Source: JBFXIE01 sp050176255 (GTDB taxonomy: Bacteria > Pseudomonadota > Gammaproteobacteria > Burkholderiales > Burkholderiaceae_C). From it: a stretch of 63,798 bases of DNA. The notes under the pieces were generated by a model. That model had not been told where the DNA came from. It searched no databases and saw only the letters and a program-made list of their open reading frames with translations. Location: NCBI RefSeq assembly GCF_050176255.1, contig NZ_JBFXIE010000014.1. One strand, written 5' to 3'. Position numbers and translations under genes: made by a program. Numbering within the stretch: position 1 is the stretch's first letter; each line of letters begins with the position of its first letter. Positions 55,801 to 63,798 of this stretch are shown piece after piece.

Positions 55801-56586
55801 CTACATCAACGAGAAGTCGCGCTCGAAGCGCATCAGGTGCTGGCCGCCGTCCACCAGCAGCGTGGTGCCGGTGAGGGACCGGTTGTCCAGCGCGAACTTC
55901 ACGCTGGCGGCCACGTCTTCGGCCGTGGACGAGCGGCCCAGCGGGCTCAGTGCGTGCATGCGCTCGAAGCGCTCGCCCATCAGCAGATGGCTGGTGAGGG
56001 TGAGCCCCGGCGCCACGCCCACCACGCGCACCCGCGGGGCCAGCGCCATGGCCAGCATGGTGCCGGCGGCTTCCAGCGCGGCCTTGGAGAGCGTGTAGCT
56101 CAAAAAGTCAGGGTTCTGGTTCCACAGCTTCTGATCCAGCAGGTTCACCACCGCGCCTTGCACGTCGGCTTCGCCCGCAGCGGCACGTTGCTCCAGGTGG
56201 GCATGCAGCGCCTGCGCCAGTAGCACGGGGGCGCCCGCATTGCTGCGCAGGTGCTGCTCCAGCAATGCGTAGCTGAAGCTGGCTGCGGTGTCGTGCTCGA
56301 ACAGCGAGGCGCTGTTGACCACCGCATCCACCGCGCCGAAGTGCGCCACCACGCGCGGCAATAGTGTGCGCACGGCAGCTTCATCGGCAAAATCAGCATC
56401 AAAATGTGCGCTAGCGCCCGACAGTTCTGCGCAAGCAGCTACAGTTTCAAGAGCATCTTGCTGCGACGCGCGGTAATGCACTGCCACCTGCCAGCCGCCA
56501 GCCGCCAGCGCCAGCGCAATGCTGCGGCCCAGGCGCCGGGCGGCGCCAGTCACCAGCACGGTGCGGGGGCGGGGGGATGAAGCCAT
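55801..56586 (-). CDS. short-chain dehydrogenase, possible dihydromonapterin reductase type
   Basis: A 261-residue SDR. TGAARRLGRSIALALAAGG is the cofactor loop with Arg pairs favouring NADPH; the active site is YTLSKAALE after NLLDQKLWNQNPDFLS; VGVAPGLTL and the C-terminal LVDGGQHL follow. The arginine-rich loop and the Asp before the YxxxK resemble pteridine reductases (FolM/PTR1), and folB next door supports a pterin substrate, but this is inference. A hairpin repeat (56398-56449) encodes about 17 residues around CAELSGASAHFD. Confidence 0.8.
   Translation of the reverse strand: MASSPRPRTVLVTGAARRLGRSIALALAAGGWQVAVHYRASQQDALETVAACAELSGASAHFDADFADEAAVRTLLPRVVAHFGAVDAVVNSASLFEHDTAASFSYALLEQHLRSNAGAPVLLAQALHAHLEQRAAAGEADVQGAVVNLLDQKLWNQNPDFLSYTLSKAALEAAGTMLAMALAPRVRVVGVAPGLTLTSHLLMGERFERMHALSPLGRSSTAEDVAASVKFALDNRSLTGTTLLVDGGQHLMRFERDFSLM
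56398..56449 (-). repeat. dispersed hairpin repeat, copy 11 (inside the dehydrogenase)
   Basis: Minus strand: tgaaactgtagctgcttgcg then gggcgctagcgcacattttg. Sense orientation and the same reading frame as in thiL. Confidence 0.6.
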
Positions 56587-56604
56587 TGGGGGACAATCGC
56601 GCGT

Positions 56605-57705
56605 GTGAAAAAAGAACCCGCAAGTTTAACGACCGCCCTGCAGACCCACATTGCCAAGGCCATTGCCGATGCCGGAGGCTGGTTGGGTTTTGACCAGTTC
56701 ATGGCGCTGGCGCTGTACACGCCGGGCCTGGGCTACTACGCGGGCGACCTGCCAAAGTTCGGCGCCATGCCCTCCAGCGGCAGCGACTTTGTCACTGCGC
56801 CCGAGCTGTCGCCCGTCTTCGGCCGCGTTCTGGCACGCCAGGTGGGCGAGGCGCTGGACGCCACCGCCACCGACGAGGTCTGGGAGTTTGGCGCCGGCAG
56901 CGGCGCGCTGGCCGCGCAGCTGCTGGGCGCGTTGGGCGACCGCGTGCGGCGCTACACCATCGTGGACCTGTCGGGCAGCCTGCGCGCGCGCCAGCAGGCC
57001 ACGCTGGCGGCCTGGAGCGACCGCGTGCACTGGGCCGACCGCCTGCCCGACCAGATGCACGGCGTGGTGGTGGGCAACGAGGTGCTGGACGCCATGCCCG
57101 TGCAGCTGCTGCAGCGCCGCGCGGGCCTGTGGCACGAGCGCGGCGTGGCCCTGGACGAGTCGGGCCGCGGCTTTGCGTGGCAAGACCGCCCCACGCCGCT
57201 GCGCCCGCCGGTGGAGATCGACGGCCCGCACGACTACCTGACGGAGATCCACCCCCAGGGCGAGGCCTTCATGCGCACGCTGGCCCGGCACCTGGTGCGC
57301 GGCGCGGCCTTTCTGATCGACTACGGCTTTGGCGAGGACGAGTACTACCACCCCCAGCGCCACATGGGCACGCTGGTGTGCCACCGCGGGCACCAGGTGG
57401 ACTCCGACCCGCTGGCGGACGTGGGCCTCAAGGACATCACCGCGCACGTCAACTTCACCGCCATGGCCCTGGCGGCGCAGGATGCGGGCCTGCAAGTGCT
57501 GGGCTACACCACGCAGGCGCACTTTCTCATCAATTGCGGTCTGCTATCAGAACTGGAGCAGCTGCCGCAGGCGCAGCGAGCGCAAGCGGCTAAATTGATG
57601 ATGGAGCACGAGATGGGCGAGCTGTTCAAGGTGCTTGCCGTGGGCGCAGGCGAGCCCTGGCAGCCCATGGGCTTTGCGCAGGGCGACCGCACGCATCGGT
57701 TGTGA
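56605..57705 (+). CDS. MidA/NDUFAF7-type SAM-dependent methyltransferase
   Basis: A 366-residue methyltransferase of the DUF185 family, whose mitochondrial member methylates an arginine of complex I. Visible: FDQFMALALYTPGLGYYAGD, DFVTAPELSPVFGRVLARQV, the SAM loop EFGAGSGALAAQLL, VVGNEVLDAMPVQLL, LIDYGFGEDEYYHPQRHMGT and GELFKVLAVG. GTG start at 56605; no ATG of the right length is nearer. It is divergent from the dehydrogenase gene across 18 bp. Confidence 0.88.
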   Translation: MKKEPASLTTALQTHIAKAIADAGGWLGFDQFMALALYTPGLGYYAGDLPKFGAMPSSGSDFVTAPELSPVFGRVLARQVGEALDATATDEVWEFGAGSGALAAQLLGALGDRVRRYTIVDLSGSLRARQQATLAAWSDRVHWADRLPDQMHGVVVGNEVLDAMPVQLLQRRAGLWHERGVALDESGRGFAWQDRPTPLRPPVEIDGPHDYLTEIHPQGEAFMRTLARHLVRGAAFLIDYGFGEDEYYHPQRHMGTLVCHRGHQVDSDPLADVGLKDITAHVNFTAMALAAQDAGLQVLGYTTQAHFLINCGLLSELEQLPQAQRAQAAKLMMEHEMGELFKVLAVGAGEPWQPMGFAQGDRTHRL

Positions 57706-57819
57706 TTTGATGTAGATGTTTTGGTTTTAAGCAATCAAAAAAACAGTATTTTTAGAAATAACAGGCGACACCTACAGTGACTGCACGTCCTCACCAACCG
57801 CTGCACAGGAACTGTCACG

Positions 57820-58713
57820 ATGTCCGCTTTGCTCAACGACCTGCCGTTGCAGGATTCGCAAGACTTTGAAATTCGCCCGTTGCAGGCCCCTTTGGGCGCC
57901 GAGGTGCTCGGGCTGGACCTGGCCCGGCCGCTGAGCGATGCGGACTTCGACCGCATCCTGCGCGCGCACTGGCAGCATGTGGTGCTGGTCTTTCGCAACC
58001 AGCGCATCACGCCCGCGCAGCAGGTTGCCTTCAGCCGCCGCTTCGGGCCGCTGCAGATTCATGTGCAGCGCAAATTCGGCCTGCCGGATCACCCCGAGGT
58101 ATTGGTGGTCTCCAACATCCGCGACGAGAACGGCGAACCCACCGGGCTGGGCGATGCGGGCTCGCTGTGGCACTCTGACCTGTCGTACAAGGACAAGCCC
58201 AGCCTGGGCTCGTTGCTGCACGCGCAAGAGCTGCCGAAAGTGGGGGGCGACACGCTGTTTGCCGACCAGTACGCCGCCTACGACGCGCTGCCCGAGGCCA
58301 CCAGGCAGCGCATCGCCCACCTGCGCGCCGAGCACAGCTACCTGGCGCGCTACGAAGAGCTGCGCCAGCGCAACCCCTGGCGCCCCCGGCTGACGCCCGA
58401 GCAGATCGCCGAGGTGGCGCCGGCCGTGCACCCCGTGGTGCGCACCCACCCGGCCACGGGGCGCAAGGCGCTATTCGTGAGTGAGCACTTCACCACGCGC
58501 ATTCTGGATCTGCCGCAGGACGAGAGCCGCGCGCTGCTGCAGGAGCTGTTTGCCGCCAGCGTGCGGCCCGAGTTCATCTACCGCCACCAGTGGCAGCCGC
58601 ACGACATGGTGTTCTGGGACAACCGCGCGGTGCTGCACCTGGCTGCCGGCACGCCAGACACCGAGCGCCGCAAGCTCTACCGCACCACGGTGGAGGGCGA
58701 CACGCCCCGCTGA
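57820..58713 (+). CDS. TauD/TfdA-family 2-oxoglutarate dioxygenase (first)
   Basis: A 297-residue Fe(II)/2-oxoglutarate dioxygenase. The iron ligands are the HxD in SLWHSDLSYKDKP and the distal His in FWDNRAVLHLA; the 2-oxoglutarate Arg is in KLYRTTVEGD. The family removes sulfite or other groups from sulfonates, sulfate esters or aryloxyacetates; the linked ABC genes favour a sulfur or organic acid substrate. It opens the cluster after a 114-bp AT-rich gap that should hold the promoter. Confidence 0.9.
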   Translation: MSALLNDLPLQDSQDFEIRPLQAPLGAEVLGLDLARPLSDADFDRILRAHWQHVVLVFRNQRITPAQQVAFSRRFGPLQIHVQRKFGLPDHPEVLVVSNIRDENGEPTGLGDAGSLWHSDLSYKDKPSLGSLLHAQELPKVGGDTLFADQYAAYDALPEATRQRIAHLRAEHSYLARYEELRQRNPWRPRLTPEQIAEVAPAVHPVVRTHPATGRKALFVSEHFTTRILDLPQDESRALLQELFAASVRPEFIYRHQWQPHDMVFWDNRAVLHLAAGTPDTERRKLYRTTVEGDTPR

Positions 58714-58747
58714 TTCCGCCGCCGCCGCCGCTTCGCGCACTCACCAA

Positions 58748-58793
58748 TTGATAGCTATTGGCGCTTGCTGGACAAGCGCCAGGGCCACTTTTG
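58748..58793 (+). repeat. dispersed hairpin repeat, copy 12
   Basis: Begins ttgatagctattggcgcttg, then gacaagcgccagggccactt. It lies between the dioxygenase and the first binding protein, 21 bp before the next ATG, where it may reduce read-through. Confidence 0.75.
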
Positions 58794-58813
58794 CCTGAAA
58801 AAGGACAGAACCT

Positions 58814-59914
58814 ATGACGAACATCTCTTGCACGCCACCCGTACCGCAGTCGCACAGCCCGGTGCGCGTGCCCCTGCGCCATTTTTTACGTCGTTTCCTG
58901 CGTCGCGCCTCCCGCCGTGCCGCCGTGCTCTGCTCGGCCGCCGGCCTGCTGCTGGGCGGGCACGGCGCAGCCCAGGCGGCCGAGGGGCAACTGCGCATCG
59001 CTCAGCAGTTTGGAGTCGTTTACCTGCTGCTGAACGTGGCGCAGGACCAGAAGCTCATCGAAAAGCACGGTAAGGCTGCCGGCGTGGACATCAAGGTGGA
59101 CTTCGTCAAGCTCTCGGGCGGTGCCGTGATCAACGACGCGCTGCTGGCCGGCAACATCGACATTGCTGGCGCTGGCGTGGCGCCGCTGTTCACGCTGTGG
59201 GACCGCACACGCGGCCGCCAGAACGTGAAGGGCGTGGCGTCGCTGGGCAACTTTCCGTACTACCTGGTAAGCAACAACCCGGCGGTCAAGACCATTGCCG
59301 ACTTGACAGACAAAGACCGCATCGCGCTGCCGGCCGTGGGCGTGTCGGTGCAGTCGCGCATCCTGCAATTGGCTTCGGCCCAGCGCTGGGGCGAGCAGGC
59401 CTTCAACCGCCTGGACAGGCTGCAGGTGGCGCTGCCGCACCCCGACGCGGCAGCGGCCATCATCAAGGGGGGCACCGAGATCACCACCCACTTCGCCAGC
59501 CCGCCTTTTCAGGACCAGGAGCTGGCCGCCAACCCGGCCGCGCACATCGTGCTCAAGTCCTACGACGTGCTGGGCGGGCCGGCATCGGCCACGGTGCTCT
59601 ACACCACCGAAAAATTCCGCAACGAAAGCCCCAAGACCTACCGCGCGCTGCTGGACGCGCTGGACGAGGCGGCGCGCCTTGCGGCGACGCAGCCCGAGCT
59701 GGCAGCCGACATCTACCTGCGCACCGCTGGCGGCAACACCGACCGCCAACTCCTGCTGCAGGTGCTCAAGAACCCCGAGGTGCAGTTCCAGATTCGCCCG
59801 CAGAACACATTGGGCCTGGGGCAGTTCATGCACCGCGTGGGCGCGCTCAAGCACCAGCCCGTGGCGCTGAAGGACTACTTCTTCGACGACCCACGCATTG
59901 CGGGAGGCAACTGA
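58814..59914 (+). CDS. ABC transporter substrate-binding protein, SsuA/TauA/NMT1 type (first)
   Basis: A 366-residue periplasmic protein. A long basic N-region and hydrophobic stretch (VLCSAAGLLLGGHGAAQA) form the signal peptide. The mature part starts LRIAQQFGVVYLLLNVAQDQ and has GGAVINDALLAGNIDIAGAG and ADLTDKDRIALPAVGVS, as in nitrate/sulfonate/taurine binding proteins. It overlaps the ATPase start by one base. The second binding protein in the cluster is a clear paralogue. Confidence 0.9.
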   Translation: MTNISCTPPVPQSHSPVRVPLRHFLRRFLRRASRRAAVLCSAAGLLLGGHGAAQAAEGQLRIAQQFGVVYLLLNVAQDQKLIEKHGKAAGVDIKVDFVKLSGGAVINDALLAGNIDIAGAGVAPLFTLWDRTRGRQNVKGVASLGNFPYYLVSNNPAVKTIADLTDKDRIALPAVGVSVQSRILQLASAQRWGEQAFNRLDRLQVALPHPDAAAAIIKGGTEITTHFASPPFQDQELAANPAAHIVLKSYDVLGGPASATVLYTTEKFRNESPKTYRALLDALDEAARLAATQPELAADIYLRTAGGNTDRQLLLQVLKNPEVQFQIRPQNTLGLGQFMHRVGALKHQPVALKDYFFDDPRIAGGN

Positions 59915-60858
59915 TGCGCACCGCATTCCAGGGTGAAGTGAACGGCGCGTCCGCCTGGGCCGGCCAGGTGGGCTTGCGGCCTGCGGGCGAACCCGGCGTC
60001 TCGTCTGCTGCGGCAGCGATCGGCACGGCACCGGTTTCGCGGCCCGCGCCACTGCTGCAGGTGCAGGGCGTGAGCATCGACTACCGCACGCACGATCGCG
60101 TGGTGCGTGCTACGCATCGCGTGTCGTTCGACGTGCATGCGGGCGAGCGCTATGTGCTGCTGGGCGCGTCGGGCTGCGGCAAGTCCACGCTGCTCAAGAC
60201 TGTTGCCGGGTTCATCGCGCCCGCCGAGGGGGTGGTGCGCCTGCAGGGCCAGGCGGTCGCCGCGCCGGGGCCCGACCGCGTGGTGGTGTTCCAGGAGTTC
60301 GACCAGCTGCCGCCCTGGAAGACCGTGCGCGAGAACGTGATGTTTCCGCTGCTGGCCTCGCGCCGCGCCACGCGCGCCGAGGCAGCCGAACGCGCTGCGC
60401 TCTACCTGGACAAGGTGGGCCTGGCACGGTTTGCCGACGCGCACCCGCACCAGTTGTCGGGCGGCATGAAGCAGCGCGTGGCCATTGCCCGCGCGCTGGC
60501 CATGCAGCCCCAGGTACTGCTGATGGACGAGCCCTTCGCGGCGCTGGATGCGCTCACGCGCCGACGCATGCAGGAGGAGCTGCTGGCGCTGTGGGACGAG
60601 CTGCGCTTCACGCTGGTGTTCGTCACCCATTCCATCGAAGAAGCGCTGGTGGTGGGCAGCCGCATTGCCATTCTCTCGCCGCACCCCGGGCGCCTGCGCG
60701 CCGAGGTTAACTGCCACCAGTACGGGCTGCACAGCGCGGGCAGTGCCGATTTCCAGTCCGCTGTGCAGCGGGTGCATGCGCTGCTGTTCGACGAGCCCGC
60801 CGACGATGCCCCGCAAACGCCTGTCCCGCAAACGCCTGTCCCGCCGACCTTCGCCTGA
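59914..60858 (+). CDS. ABC transporter ATP-binding protein, TauB/SsuB type
   Basis: A 314-residue ATPase. Walker A GASGCGKST (about 84), Q-loop VVFQEFDQLPPW, signature LSGGMKQRVAIARAL, Walker B VLLMDEPFAALD and the switch His in VTHSIEEAL. An N-terminal tail of about 45 residues precedes the domain. GGGAGG precedes ATG 59914, which overlaps the preceding stop (TGATG). It would power the permease that follows. Confidence 0.94.
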   Translation: MRTAFQGEVNGASAWAGQVGLRPAGEPGVSSAAAAIGTAPVSRPAPLLQVQGVSIDYRTHDRVVRATHRVSFDVHAGERYVLLGASGCGKSTLLKTVAGFIAPAEGVVRLQGQAVAAPGPDRVVVFQEFDQLPPWKTVRENVMFPLLASRRATRAEAAERAALYLDKVGLARFADAHPHQLSGGMKQRVAIARALAMQPQVLLMDEPFAALDALTRRRMQEELLALWDELRFTLVFVTHSIEEALVVGSRIAILSPHPGRLRAEVNCHQYGLHSAGSADFQSAVQRVHALLFDEPADDAPQTPVPQTPVPPTFA

Positions 60859-60867
60859 GCCGTGCCC

Positions 60868-61770
60868 ATGAGCCTTCCGACCTCCTCCACCCCCGCAGCG
60901 CCCTTCGCGCTGCACCCGCCCGTGCGCCCCGAAGTGCTGCACACCCTGCCTGCCCTCGGCAGCGTGGCGCCCGCGCATCCGCTGCCGCTGGGCCGCCGCC
61001 TCTGGCAGCAGGGCGCGCTGCGCAAGGCGCTGATCCTGGCCGTGCTGGCGCTGCTGTGGGAAGTCGTTGCGCGCTGGCAGGACAACGACTTGCTGCTGCC
61101 CACCTTCTTGCAGACCGCGCAGGCCTTCGCCCAGGGCGTGGCTTCGGGCGAGCTGCTGCACAAGACGGCGCTGTCGCTGGCCGTGCTGCTCAAGGGCTAC
61201 CTCGCAGGCATAGCGGCCGCCTTCCTCCTCACCACGCTGGCCGTGTCCACGCAGCTGGGGCGCGACCTGCTGTCCACGCTCACGGCCATGTTCAACCCGC
61301 TGCCGGCGATCGCGCTGCTGCCGCTGGCGCTGCTGTGGTTCGGCCTGGGCCAGGGCAGCCTGGTGTTCGTGCTGGTGCATTCCGTGCTGTGGCCGCTGGC
61401 GCTCAACACCTACGCAGGCTTTCAGGGCGTGCCCGACACGCTGCGCATGGCGGGGCGCAACTACGGCCTGAAGGGCCTGCGCTACGTGCTGCAGCTGCTG
61501 GTGCCTGCGGCGCTGCCGTCCATCCTGTCGGGGCTCAAGATCGGCTGGGCCTTTGCCTGGCGCACGCTGATCGCGGCGGAACTGGTGTTCGGTGCGTCTT
61601 CGGGGCAGGGCGGCCTGGGCTGGTACATCTTTCAGAATCGCAATGAGCTCTACACAGACAAGGTCTTCGCGGGCCTGGCCATGGTGATCGCCATCGGCCT
61701 GGTGGTGGAGAACGTGGTTTTTCACACGCTGGAGCGCCTGACGGTGCGGCGCTGGGGCTTGCAGCGCTGA
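60868..61770 (+). CDS. ABC transporter permease, TauC/SsuC type
   Basis: A 300-residue inner membrane permease with about six spans and the EAA-type loop MAGRNYGLKGLRYVLQLLVP-like segment. ATG 60868 (MSLPTSS) is preferred to a GTG six bases upstream. The N-terminal 45 residues are Pro-rich and cytoplasmic. Confidence 0.92.
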   Translation: MSLPTSSTPAAPFALHPPVRPEVLHTLPALGSVAPAHPLPLGRRLWQQGALRKALILAVLALLWEVVARWQDNDLLLPTFLQTAQAFAQGVASGELLHKTALSLAVLLKGYLAGIAAAFLLTTLAVSTQLGRDLLSTLTAMFNPLPAIALLPLALLWFGLGQGSLVFVLVHSVLWPLALNTYAGFQGVPDTLRMAGRNYGLKGLRYVLQLLVPAALPSILSGLKIGWAFAWRTLIAAELVFGASSGQGGLGWYIFQNRNELYTDKVFAGLAMVIAIGLVVENVVFHTLERLTVRRWGLQR

Positions 61771-61837
61771 GTGGCCGCAAAAGCGATTCACACCCCCACT
61801 TTCCTTTTCACACCGAAAAAGACAAAGAAAGCTCCCC

Positions 61838-62869
61838 ATGCATTCCCTGCCGCCATCTCCATCGGCCCCGTTGCGCATTGGCCGCCGCAGCTTCACCGCC
61901 CTCGCCGCCGCTAGCCTGGCCTTTCCGGCCCTGGCATCTAGCCCCGCGCGTCTGCGTATCGTCGATCAGTTCGGCCTGACCTCGCTGCTGTGGCATGTGG
62001 CGCGGGCCCAGCAATTCATCGAGCAGCAGGCGCGCGCCGAGGGCGTCACGCTGCAGATCGAATGGTCGCGCATGTCTGGCGGCAGCGCCGTCAACGATGC
62101 ACTGCTGTCCGGCGCCGTGGATGTCGCCCACATCGGCGTGGGGCCTTCCCTGCTGCTGTGGGATCGCAGCCACGGACGCCAGAACTTCAAGGCCTTTGCA
62201 GCGCTGGGCACCATGCCCCAGTACCTGCTGAGCAACCGGCCGCAGGTCCACAGCATCCGCGACCTGACCGACAAGGATCGCATCGCCGTCGTCTCGACGG
62301 CATCGCAGCAGGCGCGCACCCTGCAGATGGCCGCCGCGCAAGCCTTCGGTGCCGAACAATCCGGCCGCTTCGACAGCTTGCTGGTCACCATGCCGCACAC
62401 CGAAGCCCTGGCGGCCCTGGCCTCGGGCAAGGGCGGCATCACCGCGCATTTTTCCAATGCGCCGTTCCAGTACGCCCAGCTCAAACAGCCCGGCGTGCGC
62501 CGCATCCTCAGCTCTTACGAGGTCTTTGGCGGCCCCAGTTCGAGCGTGCTCGCCGTCACTTGCGACAAGTTCCGGCGCGAGAACCCGGCCGTGTACCGCG
62601 CGCTGCAGCGGGCCCTGAAGCAGGCTTCGCAGTTCGTGGCGGCCCACCCGCGCGAGGCCAGCGAGATCTACCTCAGGGCCGAGTCCTCCAACGCACCGGC
62701 CGGGGAAGTGCTTGCCTTTCTGAACGACCCGGAGATCGACTACGACGTAGTGCCCCGCAACACCGAGCGCCTGGCCAAGTTCATGCACCAGGCCAAGGTG
62801 CTCAAGAACGAGCCCCGTTCCTGGAAAGACTATTTCTTCGACGACCTGCACCAGTTGCAGGGCAGCTGA
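61838..62869 (+). CDS. ABC transporter substrate-binding protein, SsuA/TauA/NMT1 type (second)
   Basis: A 343-residue paralogue of the first binding protein, sharing LRIVDQFGLTSLLWHVARAQ, GGSAVNDALLSGAVDVAHIG, WDRSHGRQNFKAFAALGTMP and the ending KDYFFDDLHQL. The signal peptide has RRSFTAL, so Tat export is possible but the twin Arg is not followed by a typical pattern. One transporter with two binding proteins suggests two related substrates. Confidence 0.9.
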   Translation: MHSLPPSPSAPLRIGRRSFTALAAASLAFPALASSPARLRIVDQFGLTSLLWHVARAQQFIEQQARAEGVTLQIEWSRMSGGSAVNDALLSGAVDVAHIGVGPSLLLWDRSHGRQNFKAFAALGTMPQYLLSNRPQVHSIRDLTDKDRIAVVSTASQQARTLQMAAAQAFGAEQSGRFDSLLVTMPHTEALAALASGKGGITAHFSNAPFQYAQLKQPGVRRILSSYEVFGGPSSSVLAVTCDKFRRENPAVYRALQRALKQASQFVAAHPREASEIYLRAESSNAPAGEVLAFLNDPEIDYDVVPRNTERLAKFMHQAKVLKNEPRSWKDYFFDDLHQLQGS

Positions 62870-62896
62870 ATCCCACCGCAACCTACCTGGATTTCC

Positions 62897-63730
62897 ATGA
62901 CCAACGCAGTTCTGAACCGCCCCGAAGCCGCGCACTTGCGGGTCGCACCCGCCGCGCTTGACGTTCGCCCCCTGACCGGTCACATCGGCGCCGAGATCCA
63001 CGGCCTGGACCTGACCCGTGCTTTGTCGCCCGACACCGTCGCGGCCATCCAGGCCGCGCTGTGGCAGTGGAAGGTGGTGTTCTTGCGCGACCAGCCGCTG
63101 ACGCACGCCCAGCATGTGGCCCTGGCGAGCCAGTTCGGCCAGCCGACGCTGGGCCATCCGGTCTACGGCTATGTCGAAGGCCACCCGCAGGTGTATTCGG
63201 TAGCGCGCAACCGCTTCACTGATCGCCATGCGGGCGAACAGCTGATTCGCCCATGGACCGGCTGGCACACCGATGTGACGGCTGCCGTGAATCCGCCGGC
63301 CGCCTCCATCCTGCGCGGCGTGGTCATCCCGCCTTACGGCGGCGACACGCAATGGACTAACCTGGAAAAAGCCTATGAAGGACTTTCGCCGACGCTGCGC
63401 GCATTTGTGGACACATTGCGCGGCATCCACCAGTTCGTGCCGCCCGAGGGGCAGCAGGCCACGGACGAGTTCCTGCGCCGTAACCGGGCCCGCCCGCTGA
63501 TCAGCGAACACCCGCTGGTGCGTTTGCACCCGGTCACCGGTCGGCGCTCGCTGTACGTGAGCCCGTTGTTCTTGCAGAGCATCATCGGGCTGTCGCCGCG
63601 CGAAAGTCGCGCTTTGCTGGATCTGCTGTTCGAACACATCGTGCGGCCCGAATACACGGTGCGGTTCCGCTGGGAAGAGCAACTGTGTTCAAAGTCAAGT
63701 CATTTTGAGATAGCTCCAGCATGTGGATAA
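62897..63730 (+). pseudogene. TauD/AtsK-like dioxygenase (second), truncated by an insertion
   Basis: The first 261 residues are a normal TauD-family enzyme: VRPLTGHIGAEIHGLDLT, VVFLRDQPLTHAQH, and GWHTDVTAAVNPPA with the HxD iron ligands; the SILRGVVIPPYGGDTQW region resembles alkylsulfatases of the AtsK type. After RFRWEEQ (about 63681) the frame runs into insertion sequence and stops at 63730. The distal His and the 2-oxoglutarate Arg are missing, so the product should be inactive. Confidence 0.85.
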
Positions 63731-63798
63731 CTCACTTGCCAAGGCACGCCGGATTTGAGAACGGCGTTGATGATCGTGAGCACCTTGTGCATACAGGC
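63700..63798 (-). mobile_element. IS110-family transposase, C-terminal end (partial)
   Basis: On the minus strand the last 32 residues read ACMHKVLTIINAVLKSGVPW followed by QVSYPHAGAISK and TGA. M/RKLLTILNA...PW is the C-terminal signature of IS110-family (DEDD) transposases. The left junction with the dioxygenase gene lies at about 63681-63699, so the non-coding right end of the IS is very short; a guide (bridge) RNA would then lie at the other end, outside the window. No target duplication can be judged. Confidence 0.65.

Noticed and set aside
57541..57600. Possible hairpin repeat copy inside the MidA-like gene (agctgccgcaggcgc)
   Set aside because: The protein stretch INCGLLSELEQLPQAQRAQ is normal for the family and the second half of the repeat is missing.
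60700..60790. GSADFQSAVQRVHALLF tail of the ATP-binding protein as a repeat-encoded insertion
   Set aside because: The stretch fits the normal C-terminal tail of TauB-like ATPases and has no second copy in the window.

Overview
The window is high-GC, densely coded DNA from a betaproteobacterium, most likely a member of the Comamonadaceae (Acidovorax-like). Evidence for this is the gene order (thiL/pgpA/cinA; apaG-rpe-gph-trpEGDC; queA/recG-oxyR; a spc-alpha ribosomal block that begins at rplN) and the style of the proteins. No database search was possible, so the assignment is inference.

Layout. 1-552: the tail of a SEC-C protein, then two abutting MITE-like inverted-repeat elements. 548-4220: cinA-like and pgpA, a phytase-like lipoprotein on the opposite strand, and thiL. 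4355-12160: a 2282-residue multidomain extracellular nuclease (ExeM/NucH type) and a small lipoprotein, both with Pro-Ala linkers. 12207-17173: YbdK-like ligase, a cation/proton antiporter, a Gcr-type membrane 'recombinase' and ApaG. 17216-25251: rpe, gph, a chemoreceptor, and the trp genes trpE, chorismate mutase, trpG, trpD, trpC, with a candidate trp leader peptide. 25440-28122: a membrane Cache-PAS-GGDEF diguanylate cyclase split by an 11-G run. 28171-37564: ung, a 0.78 kb giant palindrome, queA, recG, oxyR, dps, a CYTH-CHAD protein and ubiA. 37617-42039: proC, glpK and glpD. 42255-51159: 17 genes (ribosomal proteins, secY, rpoA) followed by an initiator tRNA-Met. 51371-57705: D-threonine aldolase-like enzyme, histidine phosphatase, two small exported proteins, ttcA, folB, a short-chain dehydrogenase and a MidA-type methyltransferase. 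57820-63798: a sulfonate/sulfate-ester type uptake cluster with two TauD-family dioxygenases and two binding proteins, ended by an IS110-family insertion that truncates the second dioxygenase.

Most of the window is core metabolism and translation. The unusual content is repetitive DNA. A hairpin repeat of about 48 bp occurs at least eleven times, four of them inside conserved genes without breaking the frame, and two copies in inverted orientation cap the giant palindrome. Several genes take their stop codon or last codons from a repeat. Other signals worth checking are the homopolymeric frameshift in the diguanylate cyclase, a two-Trp leader peptide that may be leaderless, a chorismate mutase inside the trp operon, and the huge nuclease with no visible export signal.
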